From DASUAS01 sp963841415 (GTDB lineage: Bacteria > Actinomycetota > Acidimicrobiia > IMCC26256 > DASPTH01): a stretch of 64,000 bases of DNA. Below the pieces are notes generated by a model. The model saw nothing but the letters and a program-made list of their open reading frames with translations. It did not search any database and was not told where the DNA came from. A program made the translations under genes and the position numbers. The DNA is taken from NCBI GenBank assembly GCA_963841415.1, contig CAWJCN010000005.1, positions 124,001 to 188,000 on the forward strand, in the 5' to 3' direction. Every line of letters starts with the position of its first letter. Within the stretch, counting starts at the first letter, position 1. Shown here piece by piece: positions 8,470 through 16,819 of the stretch.

Positions 8470-8874
8470 ATGGCCACACCCACCGAGGTCGTCCGGGAAT
8501 TCTGCGCCGCCTTCGCGGCCAAGGACGTCGACGCGATCGCCGCGCGGCTCGCCGACGACGTCGTGTACCACAACGTGGGCATGGAACCCGCGGTCGGGAA
8601 GGAGGCGTCGCTCGCTTCCATCACGGGCTTCCTCGACATGTCCGAATCGCTCGTGTTCGACATCCACCGCCTCGCCGCCGACGGCGACACCGTGCTCACC
8701 GAGCGGACCGACACCTTCACCATCAACGGGGTGAAAGCCCCGATCGCGGTCATGGGCACCTTCGAGCTGCGCGACGGTTCGATCGTCGCCTGGCGCGACT
8801 ACTTCGACATGGGGCTGACCACCCGCCTGATGGGCGGCGAGGACGTGCCCGTGTCGCTCCTCCCGACCATCTGA
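8470..8874 (+). CDS. SnoaL-like / limonene-epoxide-hydrolase-like NTF2-fold protein
   Basis: This 134-residue single-domain protein has the cone-shaped NTF2 fold signature: an N-terminal helix EVVREFCAAFAAKDVDAI, then YHNVGMEP, and a final strand pair with FELRDGSIVAWRDYFD. Relatives include limonene-1,2-epoxide hydrolase, SnoaL cyclases and ketosteroid isomerase-like enzymes. The WRDYFD ending matches the epoxide-hydrolase branch best, in which Asp/Arg residues activate water. It is divergent from the amidohydrolase, consistent with a joint catabolic role. Confidence 0.8.
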   Translation: MATPTEVVREFCAAFAAKDVDAIAARLADDVVYHNVGMEPAVGKEASLASITGFLDMSESLVFDIHRLAADGDTVLTERTDTFTINGVKAPIAVMGTFELRDGSIVAWRDYFDMGLTTRLMGGEDVPVSLLPTI

Positions 8875-8951
8875 GGGTCGCGGCGCGAATGCGCTGCGTC
8901 TGACCTGGGTACATGCGCGGCAACGTCCGACTCGACTCGGAGGTGGCTGCG

Positions 8952-9539
8952 ATGGCATCACCCGCCGAACCCCTCGTCTCCCCGGCCGGCAGCTCGCACC
9001 GCGGACAACCGTCGTACCTCGCCCGGTACGGGACGCTGGTGGACGTGCGCCACGCGATCGACGCCCTCGAAGCGCACGGCGTCGACGGCGACGACATCAC
9101 CCTCGTGGGTCGCGCCGGTGAGCTCCCACACATGACCGACCGGCGTCGTACCGATTCACGGATCCTCTCGCACACCATGCTCGCGCTCGCGGTCGGCGTG
9201 ATCGGGGGTGCCCTCGCCGGAGCAGTGCTCGGTGCCGTCGTCGTCGGGCTCGCGGTGATGCTCTGGCCCGGACTCGAGGCGACGGGATGGGTGTTCCTGC
9301 TGATCACCGTGTGGTTCGCCGCCGGTGGCTCCGTACTCGGTTGCTTCACCGCGATCTCGAAAGTCGTGGGCTTCTCGGAGTCGTGGCCGCTGACGTTCGA
9401 GGACGAGACCGCCGGGCCGGTCTGGCTCGCGGTGTACGACGACGTCGACGATCCCGACGAGCTGGCATCGAGCACACACGCGTTGGAGATCGTCCACGAT
9501 CCGGAGGTGCGCGTGTCGAGCGAACCGACGCGGAAGTAG
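8952..9539 (+). CDS. YflT/GS17M-like stress protein with two membrane segments
   Basis: This is a 195-residue protein. A GGAGGT ribosome site eight bases upstream selects the ATG at 8952 over an in-frame ATG 13 codons earlier. The N-terminal part (YGTLVDVRHAIDALEAHG, then DDITLVG) resembles the alpha/beta domain of general stress protein 17M / YflT. It is followed by two hydrophobic helices separated by a short loop and an acidic C-terminal part. Function is unknown. The family is associated with general stress and small membrane proteins in Gram-positive bacteria. Confidence 0.7.
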   Translation: MASPAEPLVSPAGSSHRGQPSYLARYGTLVDVRHAIDALEAHGVDGDDITLVGRAGELPHMTDRRRTDSRILSHTMLALAVGVIGGALAGAVLGAVVVGLAVMLWPGLEATGWVFLLITVWFAAGGSVLGCFTAISKVVGFSESWPLTFEDETAGPVWLAVYDDVDDPDELASSTHALEIVHDPEVRVSSEPTRK

Positions 9540-9598
9540 GTCGGAGAGGAACGGCACCGGGGAGGTGCGGTTCCGAGGTCGAGACGTAGCCTGCCCGA

Positions 9599-10462
9599 AT
9601 GACCAGCGACACCGCGCAGCCCGCCCGCGCCTCGGGCACGATCGACGTCGGCGGCGACCTCACCGTCCGGCGCATGGGCTTCGGTGCCATGCGCATCACC
9701 GGCCCCGGCATCTGGGGTGACCCGCCGGACCGCGACGTGGCCAAGGCCGTGCTGCGGCACGTCGTCGAGCTGGGCGTGAACTTCATCGACACCGCCGACT
9801 CCTACGGGCCCGCGGTGAGCGAAGAGCTCATCGCCGAAGCACTGCACCCCTACCCCGACGATCTCGTGATCGCGACCAAGGGCGGACTCGAGCGCACCGG
9901 ACCCGACCAGTGGCCGTCGGCCGCGCATCCGGACCGTCTCAAGCGGGTGTGCGACGAGAGCCTGCGCCGGCTGAAGGTCGACACGATCCCGCTCTACCAA
10001 CACCACCGTCCCGATCCGGCGGTGCCCTACGCAGAGTCGATCGGCGCGCTGGTCGAGCTCGAGGAGCAGGGCAAGATCCGCCACATCGGCGTGTCGAACG
10101 TCGACGAGGCACATCTGCGGATCGCGCAGTCGCTCGCACCGGTGGTGTCGGTGCAGAACCGCTACAACGTCGCCGACCGCCGCTCGGAGACCATGCTCGA
10201 TCTCTGCGAGCAGGAAGCGATCGCGTTCATCCCGTACTCACCGGTGAGAGACCTCGAGGCCAATCCCGTCGTCGACGACATCGCAACCCACCACGGCGTG
10301 ACCACGACCCAGGTCGTGCTCGCGTGGTTGCTGGCGCGCTCCCCCGCGATGCTCCCCATCCCCGGCACCGGATCCGTCGCGCACCTCGAGGAGAACGTGG
10401 CGGCCGCGACGATCGCGCTCGACGAGCGAGAGGTCGCGGCCATCAGCGATTCTGCGGTCTGA
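9599..10462 (+). CDS. aldo/keto reductase
   Basis: This 287-residue NADP-dependent reductase has the full catalytic tetrad in context: Asp and Tyr in FIDTADSYG, Lys in IATKGG and His in LYQHHRPDP. The C-terminal phosphate-binding region PIPGTGSVAHLEEN is present, so the protein looks intact. The family reduces aldehydes and ketones in the cytosol. The next frame downstream begins a propeller fragment without its own start, which suggests that a deletion placed the two together. Confidence 0.9.
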   Translation: MTSDTAQPARASGTIDVGGDLTVRRMGFGAMRITGPGIWGDPPDRDVAKAVLRHVVELGVNFIDTADSYGPAVSEELIAEALHPYPDDLVIATKGGLERTGPDQWPSAAHPDRLKRVCDESLRRLKVDTIPLYQHHRPDPAVPYAESIGALVELEEQGKIRHIGVSNVDEAHLRIAQSLAPVVSVQNRYNVADRRSETMLDLCEQEAIAFIPYSPVRDLEANPVVDDIATHHGVTTTQVVLAWLLARSPAMLPIPGTGSVAHLEENVAAATIALDEREVAAISDSAV

Positions 10463-10464
10463 CG

Positions 10465-11379
10465 TCGGGCCCCTTCCGCCAGAACGGCCAGTCGGCATCG
10501 CCGACGAGCGACGTCGCTGCAGGTGGTGTGATCGTCACGCCTGGCGGCCGCGGTGGCTTCGAAGCAACTGGGCTTTCGGCTCGCACCGGCCGGCAGGTTT
10601 GGGCCGTACAGGGAGAGTCGTTCCTCGGCGCGTCCAACCAGCTCGTGTTCACGGTCGGGTCTGGAGGTGATCACCCGCTCCTTGTCGCCCACGACCGTCG
10701 CAGCGGCCGCCAGCGGTGGACGTTCCCGGCGTCGGCGTCACCGCAGTGGACGGCGACGTTCGACGTCGTCGCCGCAGACAACGCGCACGTGGTCGTGGGG
10801 AACGGCAACTACCTTGCTCGCTCCGGGGATCGTCCGGGCAGCAGCACCACGTTCTTCGTGATCGACGCGCGCACCGGCGAGCAGACGGCCAGCTTCACGG
10901 CGGCCGACCCGAGCTTCTCGTTCAGCGACATGGTGCTGGCTGATGACGCACTCGTCTACGCCGAGGGGGCTGCGCTCGTAGCTCGCGACATCACCAGCGG
11001 CGACACTCGCTGGACGCACGCCTTCGACGACACAGTCGGAACTCCCGGAGCGCCCGGCATCTACGCGCGCACGACCAACGGCCAGAAGCAGGTTCTCGCC
11101 GAGATCCACGGATCCGACTCCAGTCGCGTCGCCGCACTCAACATCCGGACCGGGGCCACATCCTGGGAGGCATCATCGGGCTATGTACGCAGCGGAGGGG
11201 AGCGATACACCGTGCTCGGGCGTCCCAGCTCGCAACGTCTCGTCGGCATCGACACGCAGACAGGCAAGAAGCTCTGGGAACGCAGAGTCCCGCCTACCGT
11301 CGGCGGGCGCGACGCAACCATCAGCAGCGACTTGAACGACGCACGACTTGCCGTCGGCGAGGTTTGCGACCTCGGCTGA
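10465..11379 (+). pseudogene. PQQ-like beta-propeller protein, 5' end missing
   Basis: About 300 codons encode successive beta-propeller blades with the PQQ-repeat pattern, for example GLSARTGRQVWAV, VAHDRRSGRQRWTF, VIDARTGEQTASF, ARDITSGDTRWTH and GIDTQTGKKLWERR. Such proteins normally begin with a signal peptide and act outside the cytoplasm. Here the frame reads straight back into the aldo-keto reductase gene out of phase. It has no signal peptide, no clear ribosome site and no good ATG. A GTG near 10526 is the only plausible internal start. I call it a 5'-truncated remnant. Confidence 0.7.
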
Positions 11380-11492
11380 CACCTCGGTGCCGGCCATTTC
11401 AGGTCGCTGCAGAACGGGCAGATCTAGCGCGCATTCGCAGGTTCCCCTACGGGGGAGTCCGGCACCTCGTCCGTTCGGCCACGCCGACGGTG

Positions 11493-11566
11493 CGGCACCG
11501 ACGGGACTCGCACCCGCGCCCTCCGACGTGACGGACCAGCGCCCTTCCTGGCCGAGCGACGGCGCC
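11493..11566 (-). tRNA. tRNA-Asp(GTC)-like sequence, degenerate
   Basis: Read on the minus strand, this 74-nt stretch folds as a cloverleaf. The acceptor GGCGCCG pairs with CGGTGCC (one G-U), and the D-stem GCTC pairs with GGGC. The anticodon loop CCGTCAC presents GTC, the variable region is five bases, and the T-arm is GCGGG-TGCGAGT-CCCGT. The 3' half closely resembles actinobacterial tRNA-Asp. Departures are C instead of U at position 33, G instead of U/T at 55 in the T-loop, and several G-U pairs in the anticodon stem. It may be a decaying copy or a mobile-element tRNA. CCA is not encoded. Confidence 0.5.
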
Positions 11567-11570
11567 TCGG

Positions 11571-11644
11571 TGCGCGCCCTGGGTCTCGAACCCAGTCTGA
11601 TCGGGGGTACGAGCCCGGCGCCCTACCAGTCAGGCGCGACGCGC
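11571..11644 (-). tRNA. tRNA-Thr(CGT)-like sequence
   Basis: This 74-nt minus-strand stretch lies four bases upstream of the tRNA-Asp-like sequence. The acceptor GCGCGTC pairs with GGCGCGC (one G-U), and the D-arm is GCCT-GACTGGTA-GGGC. The anticodon loop CTCGTAC has U33, anticodon CGT and A37, and the T-arm is CTGGG-TTCGAGA-CCCAG. Irregularities are G at position 8, a six-base variable loop and a C-C mismatch in the anticodon stem. The tight tandem spacing resembles small tRNA arrays of phages or integrative elements. Functionality is uncertain. Confidence 0.5.
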
Positions 11645-11772
11645 AGTCTTGCTCCCCGGGGTCCACAGGCGAGAAGGCGTGAACGAACGCGCGGCGCACG
11701 TCAACCGGTTATCGCGCACGACCCGACACGAGGACGCCCGGGTCAAGGGAGAGGTACGCACGCGCCGAGTGC

Positions 11773-12693
11773 TCAGCGGAGCGTGGGCGGACGTGCGGCT
11801 GCAGCGGCCTCGGGATCGTCTTCGAGCCACTGGACGAGGAGCGGTGAGTTCACCCAGCGGGTCGGCGTGCGATACCAACCGCCGGCCGCGAGACATCCGC
11901 CGTCGGCGGTGATCGACTGCCCGACGACGAACGATCCCAGGTCGCTGGCGAGGAACAGCACGACCGCGGCGATGTCGGGTGCGCGTCCGTAACGACCGGC
12001 GGGGACCCATACGGGGACCATGCGGTCGTACTCCTCGGGGAAGCGGCCGTAGCCCACCTGGTACGACAGGGTCTTGTCGACCGCCACACTGTTGACGGTG
12101 ACTCCGTCGCCCGCCACATCGACGGCGACGCTCTGCGTGAACGCGTCGACGCCCGCCTTGAACGCGGTGTACACCGCGAGGCCGGGCGCCGCGCGCTTGC
12201 CTTCCACCGACGAGAAGTTGACGATGCGCCCCCACCTCCGCTGGCGCATGCCCGGCAGGAACGCATGGGTGGTGAGGAAGACGTGTCGGAGGTTGGCGTG
12301 GTAGAGCTGGTCCCACAGCTGCGGTGTCGTCGCCTCGAAATCGCTCGCGGGCGCGAGGGCGTGGCCGAGGGAGTTGACGAGCACGTCGACGCGACCGAGC
12401 GCTTCGAGGACGGACGCGCACATCTGGTTCGTCTGGACCTCGTCGGTGAGATCGCAGACGAATCCGTGAGCGCGCACACCACGCGATTCGACGTAGGACA
12501 CCACCTCCGCAGTGCGCGCCTCGTCGATGTCGACGACCACGATTGCTTCGGCTCCCTGCGCGGCGAACAGCGCGCAGACGGCGCCGCCGATCGCCCCGGC
12601 ACCGCCGGTGACGAGCGCAACCCGATCACGGAGCGGCGGTCGATCCCAGCGACCGTCGTCAGCGGGCGGATAGGTCGGGTTGCGCGACTCCAT
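11773..12693 (-). CDS. SDR-family oxidoreductase
   Basis: This 306-residue short-chain dehydrogenase has the cofactor motif TGGAGAIG at residues 29-36, VVVDIDE after beta-2 (acidic, suggesting NAD(H)), the NSLGHA segment in place of the classical NNAG, catalytic Ser in NFSSVEG and YTAFKAG (Tyr-x3-Lys). The C-terminal ITADGGCLAAGGWY fits classical SDRs that build tetramers. About 40 extra residues at the C-terminus go beyond the usual 250-260 length. The substrate is unknown. Its start faces a broken epimerase gene. Confidence 0.88.
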   Translation of the reverse strand: MESRNPTYPPADDGRWDRPPLRDRVALVTGGAGAIGGAVCALFAAQGAEAIVVVDIDEARTAEVVSYVESRGVRAHGFVCDLTDEVQTNQMCASVLEALGRVDVLVNSLGHALAPASDFEATTPQLWDQLYHANLRHVFLTTHAFLPGMRQRRWGRIVNFSSVEGKRAAPGLAVYTAFKAGVDAFTQSVAVDVAGDGVTVNSVAVDKTLSYQVGYGRFPEEYDRMVPVWVPAGRYGRAPDIAAVVLFLASDLGSFVVGQSITADGGCLAAGGWYRTPTRWVNSPLLVQWLEDDPEAAAAARPPTLR

Positions 12694-12751
12694 ACGTGCT
12701 GCTCCTCTCGTGACTTTCCACAGCGGGGCGCCCGCCGACGCTCGTCACCTC

Positions 12752-13419
12752 GTGAAGGTGCTCGTGACGGGATCGTCGGGACATGTCGGACGCTACGCGA
12801 TTGCCGCGCTCGGGTTGGCGGGTCACGATGTTGCGCCGTTCGACTTCGTCACCGGGAACGACGTCCGCGATTCGGCCGCCGTCGAGGCGGCAGCGCGCGA
12901 AGCGGATGCCGTGGTGCACGTCGCCGCACTCGGCGCGGACGGCAACGTGAGCACGCCGGACACGCGTTGCGGCGTTCAACGGTTCGTGTCTGCGAGCAGT
13001 GTCAACGCCTTCGGCGTGTTCCGCGGACTGCGCGCGCCCGAATCCCTGCCGATCGACGACGATCATCCCTGCTACGCGACCTCTTCGTCCGGGATCTCGA
13101 AGCTGCTCGTGCGGTGGAGACACCCGCTCAGGATCACGCGCGAGTACTCATCGGGAGCTCCGATGCGATGAGGACGTCCACACCGCCGGTCCAAGTCGCC
13201 GATCGGCTGTTTCCCGATGCGCGCTGGACTGCTCGCGCTGAGTTCGAAGCCGATCCGTCCCGGCCGCTGGTACGAGCTCAACGCGCTCAGGAGCTGCTCG
13301 GGTGGGCACCGGTGCACACCTGGGCGGAGAATGTCGAACGGGCTCGAGCGGCGGCGCGACGCCCGCTTCGAGTCCGGGCGCGGCGGAAGCTGCGCGCGCT
13401 CTTGCGGTTCAGGCACTGA
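12752..13419 (+). pseudogene. NAD-dependent epimerase/dehydratase remnant
   Basis: The reading frame from a GTG at 12752 gives a clear NAD-binding start (VKVLVTGSSGHVGRYAI) and VVHVAALGA, then QRFVSASSVNAFG and a weakened YxxxK region (YATSSSGISKLL). It stops at 13171. The C-terminal part (WTARAEFEADPSR, AQELLGWAPVHTW) is in another frame and ends at 13419. The expected stretch between the second and third conserved blocks is shortened. A full extended SDR of about 270-300 residues has therefore been broken by at least one frameshift and small deletions. Confidence 0.7.
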
Positions 13420-14302
13420 GCCTTCCGGACTCCGTCGTGACCTCGATGAGCTCGAGGCACTCGCCCGACGGTCCGGGCCAGAAGAGGACGCGCAGCCGCG
13501 GGAGGTCGTCACCCACCGACAGGGTCCCCGTGGGCGCGAACGGCACCGATCCGCCCGCCCGGACGATCGCCTCGTCGCGCGCGCAGTCGTCGGTGGACCA
13601 GGCCATGCGGAAGAGACCGAGCTCGTTCGCCGTGCGCGTGCGCGCGCTCCGAGCGCCGGACGCTGGATCGAGCGATTGCACCAATTCCACGACGAACGGA
13701 GAACCCGGATCGGTGAGACGGGCGCGCCGCAACGTGGCGGCGGGTTCGTCGACGGCAACGCCGCTGCCGTCGGGCACCAACCCCATGACGTCGCGGTAGT
13801 AGTCGAGCGCGTCGTCGAGGTCGAGGCAGGTGACGACGACGCGCGCGAGCCGGGCGCGGTCGCCCTCGACGAGTTGCACGCGCACGCCGTCGGGATCGCG
13901 CACGATCAGAGGCCGCGTTCCGCTCTCGACCGGGTCGCGCACGGGGTTCCCGCCGACGGCGCCGCCCGCCGCCTGCGCCGTCTCGAGCACGAGGTCGACG
14001 TCCGGGACCGCGACCACGAGACGGTCGAATCCCGGCGCGCCCACCTCGGTGGGGCTCCCGCTCGGACTCGGGACGCGCCATTCGAGGAGGTCGAGCGCGA
14101 GTCCGGCAGCTCCGTCGTCGCCGTACATCATCCAGGCGTCCCACGCGACCTCGTCGAGACCGAACGCGGTTCCCGGCTGCGTCTGACTCGGGACGGTGCG
14201 CGTCACGCGCACGAGTCCGAGCGCCTCGTAGAAGCGCACCGAGCGTGCGAGGTCGGAGCAGTTCGTGTTGACGTGGTAGATGCGAGTCGCCCCGATGGCC
14301 AT
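13409..14302 (-). CDS. two-module VOC family protein
   Basis: This 297-residue protein consists of two VOC modules in tandem. The first begins IYHVNTNCSDLARSVRFYEA and the second RVVVTCLDLDDALDYYRDV. The DPDGVRVQLVE strand at the end of module one carries the usual Glu, and GECLELIEV ends module two. The ATG at 14302 was chosen because the first beta strand starts there; the upstream extension carries no family sequence. Two-module VOC proteins include extradiol dioxygenase-like and bleomycin/glyoxalase-like enzymes. It converges with the epimerase remnant, overlapping it by about 10 nt. Confidence 0.8.
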   Translation of the reverse strand: MAIGATRIYHVNTNCSDLARSVRFYEALGLVRVTRTVPSQTQPGTAFGLDEVAWDAWMMYGDDGAAGLALDLLEWRVPSPSGSPTEVGAPGFDRLVVAVPDVDLVLETAQAAGGAVGGNPVRDPVESGTRPLIVRDPDGVRVQLVEGDRARLARVVVTCLDLDDALDYYRDVMGLVPDGSGVAVDEPAATLRRARLTDPGSPFVVELVQSLDPASGARSARTRTANELGLFRMAWSTDDCARDEAIVRAGGSVPFAPTGTLSVGDDLPRLRVLFWPGPSGECLELIEVTTESGRLSA

Positions 14303-14445
14303 CGGCGGATCGTACGTGTCGCGTCCATCTCCTCGACACGCTGCTTCGAGATCTCGGGAAGAGATCGCCGCGCCGTCAGGCCATTGGTCGATTGTCGCCG
14401 TTGGCCGATAGAACTTCGGCGAGACTCGCGACCGGAGGCGGACCA

Positions 14446-15987
14446 ATGGGATCGAACCGGTTCGACTACGTCATCGTCGGCGGTGGATCGGCGGGAGCGG
14501 TGCTCGGCGCGCGCCTGAGCGAGGATCCGACGTGCAGCGTGCTGGTGCTCGAGGCAGGTCCCGCGGGACCGCTCGACAGCGACGCCGATCTTCTGTCGAA
14601 CGTCAGCTTCGCGTTGACCGGCCGCGACTGGGGCTTGCGCGCCCGCGCGACCGAGGAGCGGGAGCTCGACTATCCGCAGGGGAAGTTCCTCGGTGGCGGT
14701 TCGTCGGTCAACGGAGCCTTGGCGTTTCGTGGGTCGCCGGCGGACTACGACGGCTGGGCGGCGCACGGCAATCTGCGGTGGTCCTGGGACCACATGCTTC
14801 CTTCCTTTCGTCGACTCGAGCACGATCTCGACTTCGGTGCCGATCACGCGGTCCATGGTGAGTCGGGTCCGGTGCCCATCGTGCGATGGAGTCGCGACGA
14901 GCTGCTCCCGGTCCAGGAGGCGTTCGCTGACGCGTGCGTGAGCATGGGGCTTCCGTGGGTGGCTGATCACAACCGCCCGGATTCGACGGGCATCGGGCCG
15001 TTGCCGATGAACCGCGCCGAAGGGCGAAGGATGTCGACGGCGCTCGCCTACCTGGCCCCCGCGTTGACGCGACCCAACCTCACGATTCGCGGTGGCGCAC
15101 GGGTCGATCAAGTGCGGATCGAACATGGGCGCGCAACCGGTGTCGTCGCCGCGCAGGACGGTGATGTCGGCCTCGTCGAAGCCGGGGAGGTGATCGTGAG
15201 CGCTGGCGCGATCCACAGTCCGGCGATTCTCTGGCGTTCCGGGATCGGCCCGGCTGGCGATCTCCGGCAGCTCGGGATCGGCTGCGTGGTCGACAACGGT
15301 GCAGTCGGGGCGAACCTCATGGATCATCCCGGCCTCTTCCACTTCCTGCACCCAGGCCACGACGCACCAGATCTCGCGGCGCCGCAGTTCCAACTCGGCG
15401 CGCGCTGCTCCTCCGACACCGGACGCGTGGACAACGACCTGCTGCTCAGCATGATGAACTTCTGGGATCTGAGCGGCTCGCCCGACTTCCAGGCCCTCGT
15501 CGGTGCGCCCGTGGTGGTCGTGCTCACGTGCGGCGTGCACGAACCACGCAGTCGCGGTCGCGTCGTGCTGTCGTCGTCCGATCCCGCTGAGCTCCCGCGC
15601 ATCGACCTGAACCTGCTCGACGAACCGGCCGACCGGGCGCGTCTCGTCGAAGGCGTGCGGCGTTGCCACGACATCGCCCGATCCGAAGCGATGAAGGACT
15701 TCGTCGGTCGCAGTCCAGTCCTCGACGACGCGGACTTCGACGACGATGTCGCGCTCGAGCGCTACGCGCGCGACTTCGTCGCGCCGTGGTACCACGCATC
15801 TGGGACCTGTCGGATGGGTCCGGCCGCGCAGGCCGACACCGTCGTCGACGAGCGTCTGCGCGTCCACGGCGTTGATGGTCTCCGCGTCGTCGACGCCTCC
15901 ATCATGCCGACGATCATCCGCGCGCCGACCAACGTCACCGTGATGGCCATCGCGGAACACGCGGTCGAGATCATCGGGGAGCGCTGA
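14446..15987 (+). CDS. GMC-family FAD-dependent oxidoreductase (choline dehydrogenase-like)
   Basis: This is a complete 513-residue GMC oxidoreductase. A GGAGGCGG ribosome site precedes the ATG at 14446. The Rossmann motif YVIVGGGSAGAVLGARL, the FLGGGSSVNGALAFRG signature and the second signature SAGAIHSPAILWRSGIGP are present. The active-site pair is His450 (WYHASGTCRMG) and Asn496 (RAPTNVTVMA). It oxidises an alcohol to an aldehyde with FAD in the cytosol. The next gene, two bases downstream, was an aldehyde dehydrogenase, so the pair once performed alcohol-aldehyde-acid oxidation; the second step is now broken. Confidence 0.92.
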   Translation: MGSNRFDYVIVGGGSAGAVLGARLSEDPTCSVLVLEAGPAGPLDSDADLLSNVSFALTGRDWGLRARATEERELDYPQGKFLGGGSSVNGALAFRGSPADYDGWAAHGNLRWSWDHMLPSFRRLEHDLDFGADHAVHGESGPVPIVRWSRDELLPVQEAFADACVSMGLPWVADHNRPDSTGIGPLPMNRAEGRRMSTALAYLAPALTRPNLTIRGGARVDQVRIEHGRATGVVAAQDGDVGLVEAGEVIVSAGAIHSPAILWRSGIGPAGDLRQLGIGCVVDNGAVGANLMDHPGLFHFLHPGHDAPDLAAPQFQLGARCSSDTGRVDNDLLLSMMNFWDLSGSPDFQALVGAPVVVVLTCGVHEPRSRGRVVLSSSDPAELPRIDLNLLDEPADRARLVEGVRRCHDIARSEAMKDFVGRSPVLDDADFDDDVALERYARDFVAPWYHASGTCRMGPAAQADTVVDERLRVHGVDGLRVVDASIMPTIIRAPTNVTVMAIAEHAVEIIGER

Positions 15988-15989
15988 CG

Positions 15990-16819
15990 ATGCTCGAATA
16001 CGACACGTTGTTCATCGGCAATCGTTGGGTGACGCCGGCCAGCGAGTCGGTCCTCGAGATCCGATCACCGGCGAACCTCGCGCTGGTTGGTCGAGCACCC
16101 GACGGATCGCCCGACGACATGGACCGCGCGGTGCTTGCCGCGCGCGACGCCTTCGACACCGGTCCCTGGCCCGCGATGTCGTTCGCGGAACGCGCCGCGT
16201 ACCTCGACCGGATCCTCGACGGGCTCCGTCCGCGCGCTGAGGAGCTCGATGAGCTCGTGCCGCGAGAGAGCGGCATTCCGATGTGCTTCGCGTCGGGGAG
16301 CAGCGGCTTCCCGCTGCTCGAGTACTACTCCGAATTGGGTCGCACCTACCCGGACGAGGAGCTCCGGCCCGGACGTCCCGGCGTGGCGGCAAGTCGGCCG
16401 CAATACTTCTGGATGATCTCGATCTCGATCGCGCGATTCCCACTGTGGTCAACGCCGGCATGTTCTTCACGAACGTCAAGAACTCGATGCGCGTCGCGCA
16501 GGAAGAGGTGTTCGGCCCGGTGCTCGTCGTCATCCCGTTCGACGACGTGGACGATGCCGTGCGCATCACCAACGACTCCGAGCTCGGATTGGCGGGCGGC
16601 GTGTTCGCTGACGACGATCGCCAGGCGCTGGACGTCGCGCGACGGCTGCGCACCGGACACGTCGGGATCAACACCCTCGGGATGGACTGGGTGTTCCCCT
16701 TCGGCGGCTTCAAGCAGTCGGGACTCGGACGCGAGATGGGCGTCGAAGGCCTCGAGCTCTACACCGAGCTGCAGTGCATCGGGCTCCCCGAAGGATCTCC
16801 GCTCGCCAGCGACCAGTAG
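15990..16819 (+). pseudogene. aldehyde dehydrogenase with two internal deletions
   Basis: The N-terminal segment (FIGNRWVTPASES, IRSPANLALVGR, AYLDRILDGL) is a normal ALDH start of about 125 codons. The sequence then jumps to GGKSAAILLDDLDLDRA, in a different frame, deleting most of the NAD-binding domain. A second jump occurs between NAGMFF and TNVKNSMRVAQEEVFGPV, which removes the catalytic cysteine loop. The C-terminal oligomerisation part (PFGGFKQSGLGREMG) is intact. Without Cys and cofactor site it cannot act as a dehydrogenase. It follows the GMC gene by two bases and abuts the convergent LLM gene. Confidence 0.88.

Noticed and set aside
11410..11488. A third tRNA-like stretch (class II-like, minus strand) next to the tRNA-Asp-like sequence
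   Set aside because: A D-arm-like GTGGCCGAACGGACGAGG is visible, but I found no acceptor pairing and no T-stem, so it is not listed as a tRNA.
11645..11772. Possible further tRNA upstream of the tRNA-Thr-like sequence
   Set aside because: Some GC-rich pairing exists but no consistent D-, anticodon and T-arm arrangement could be drawn.
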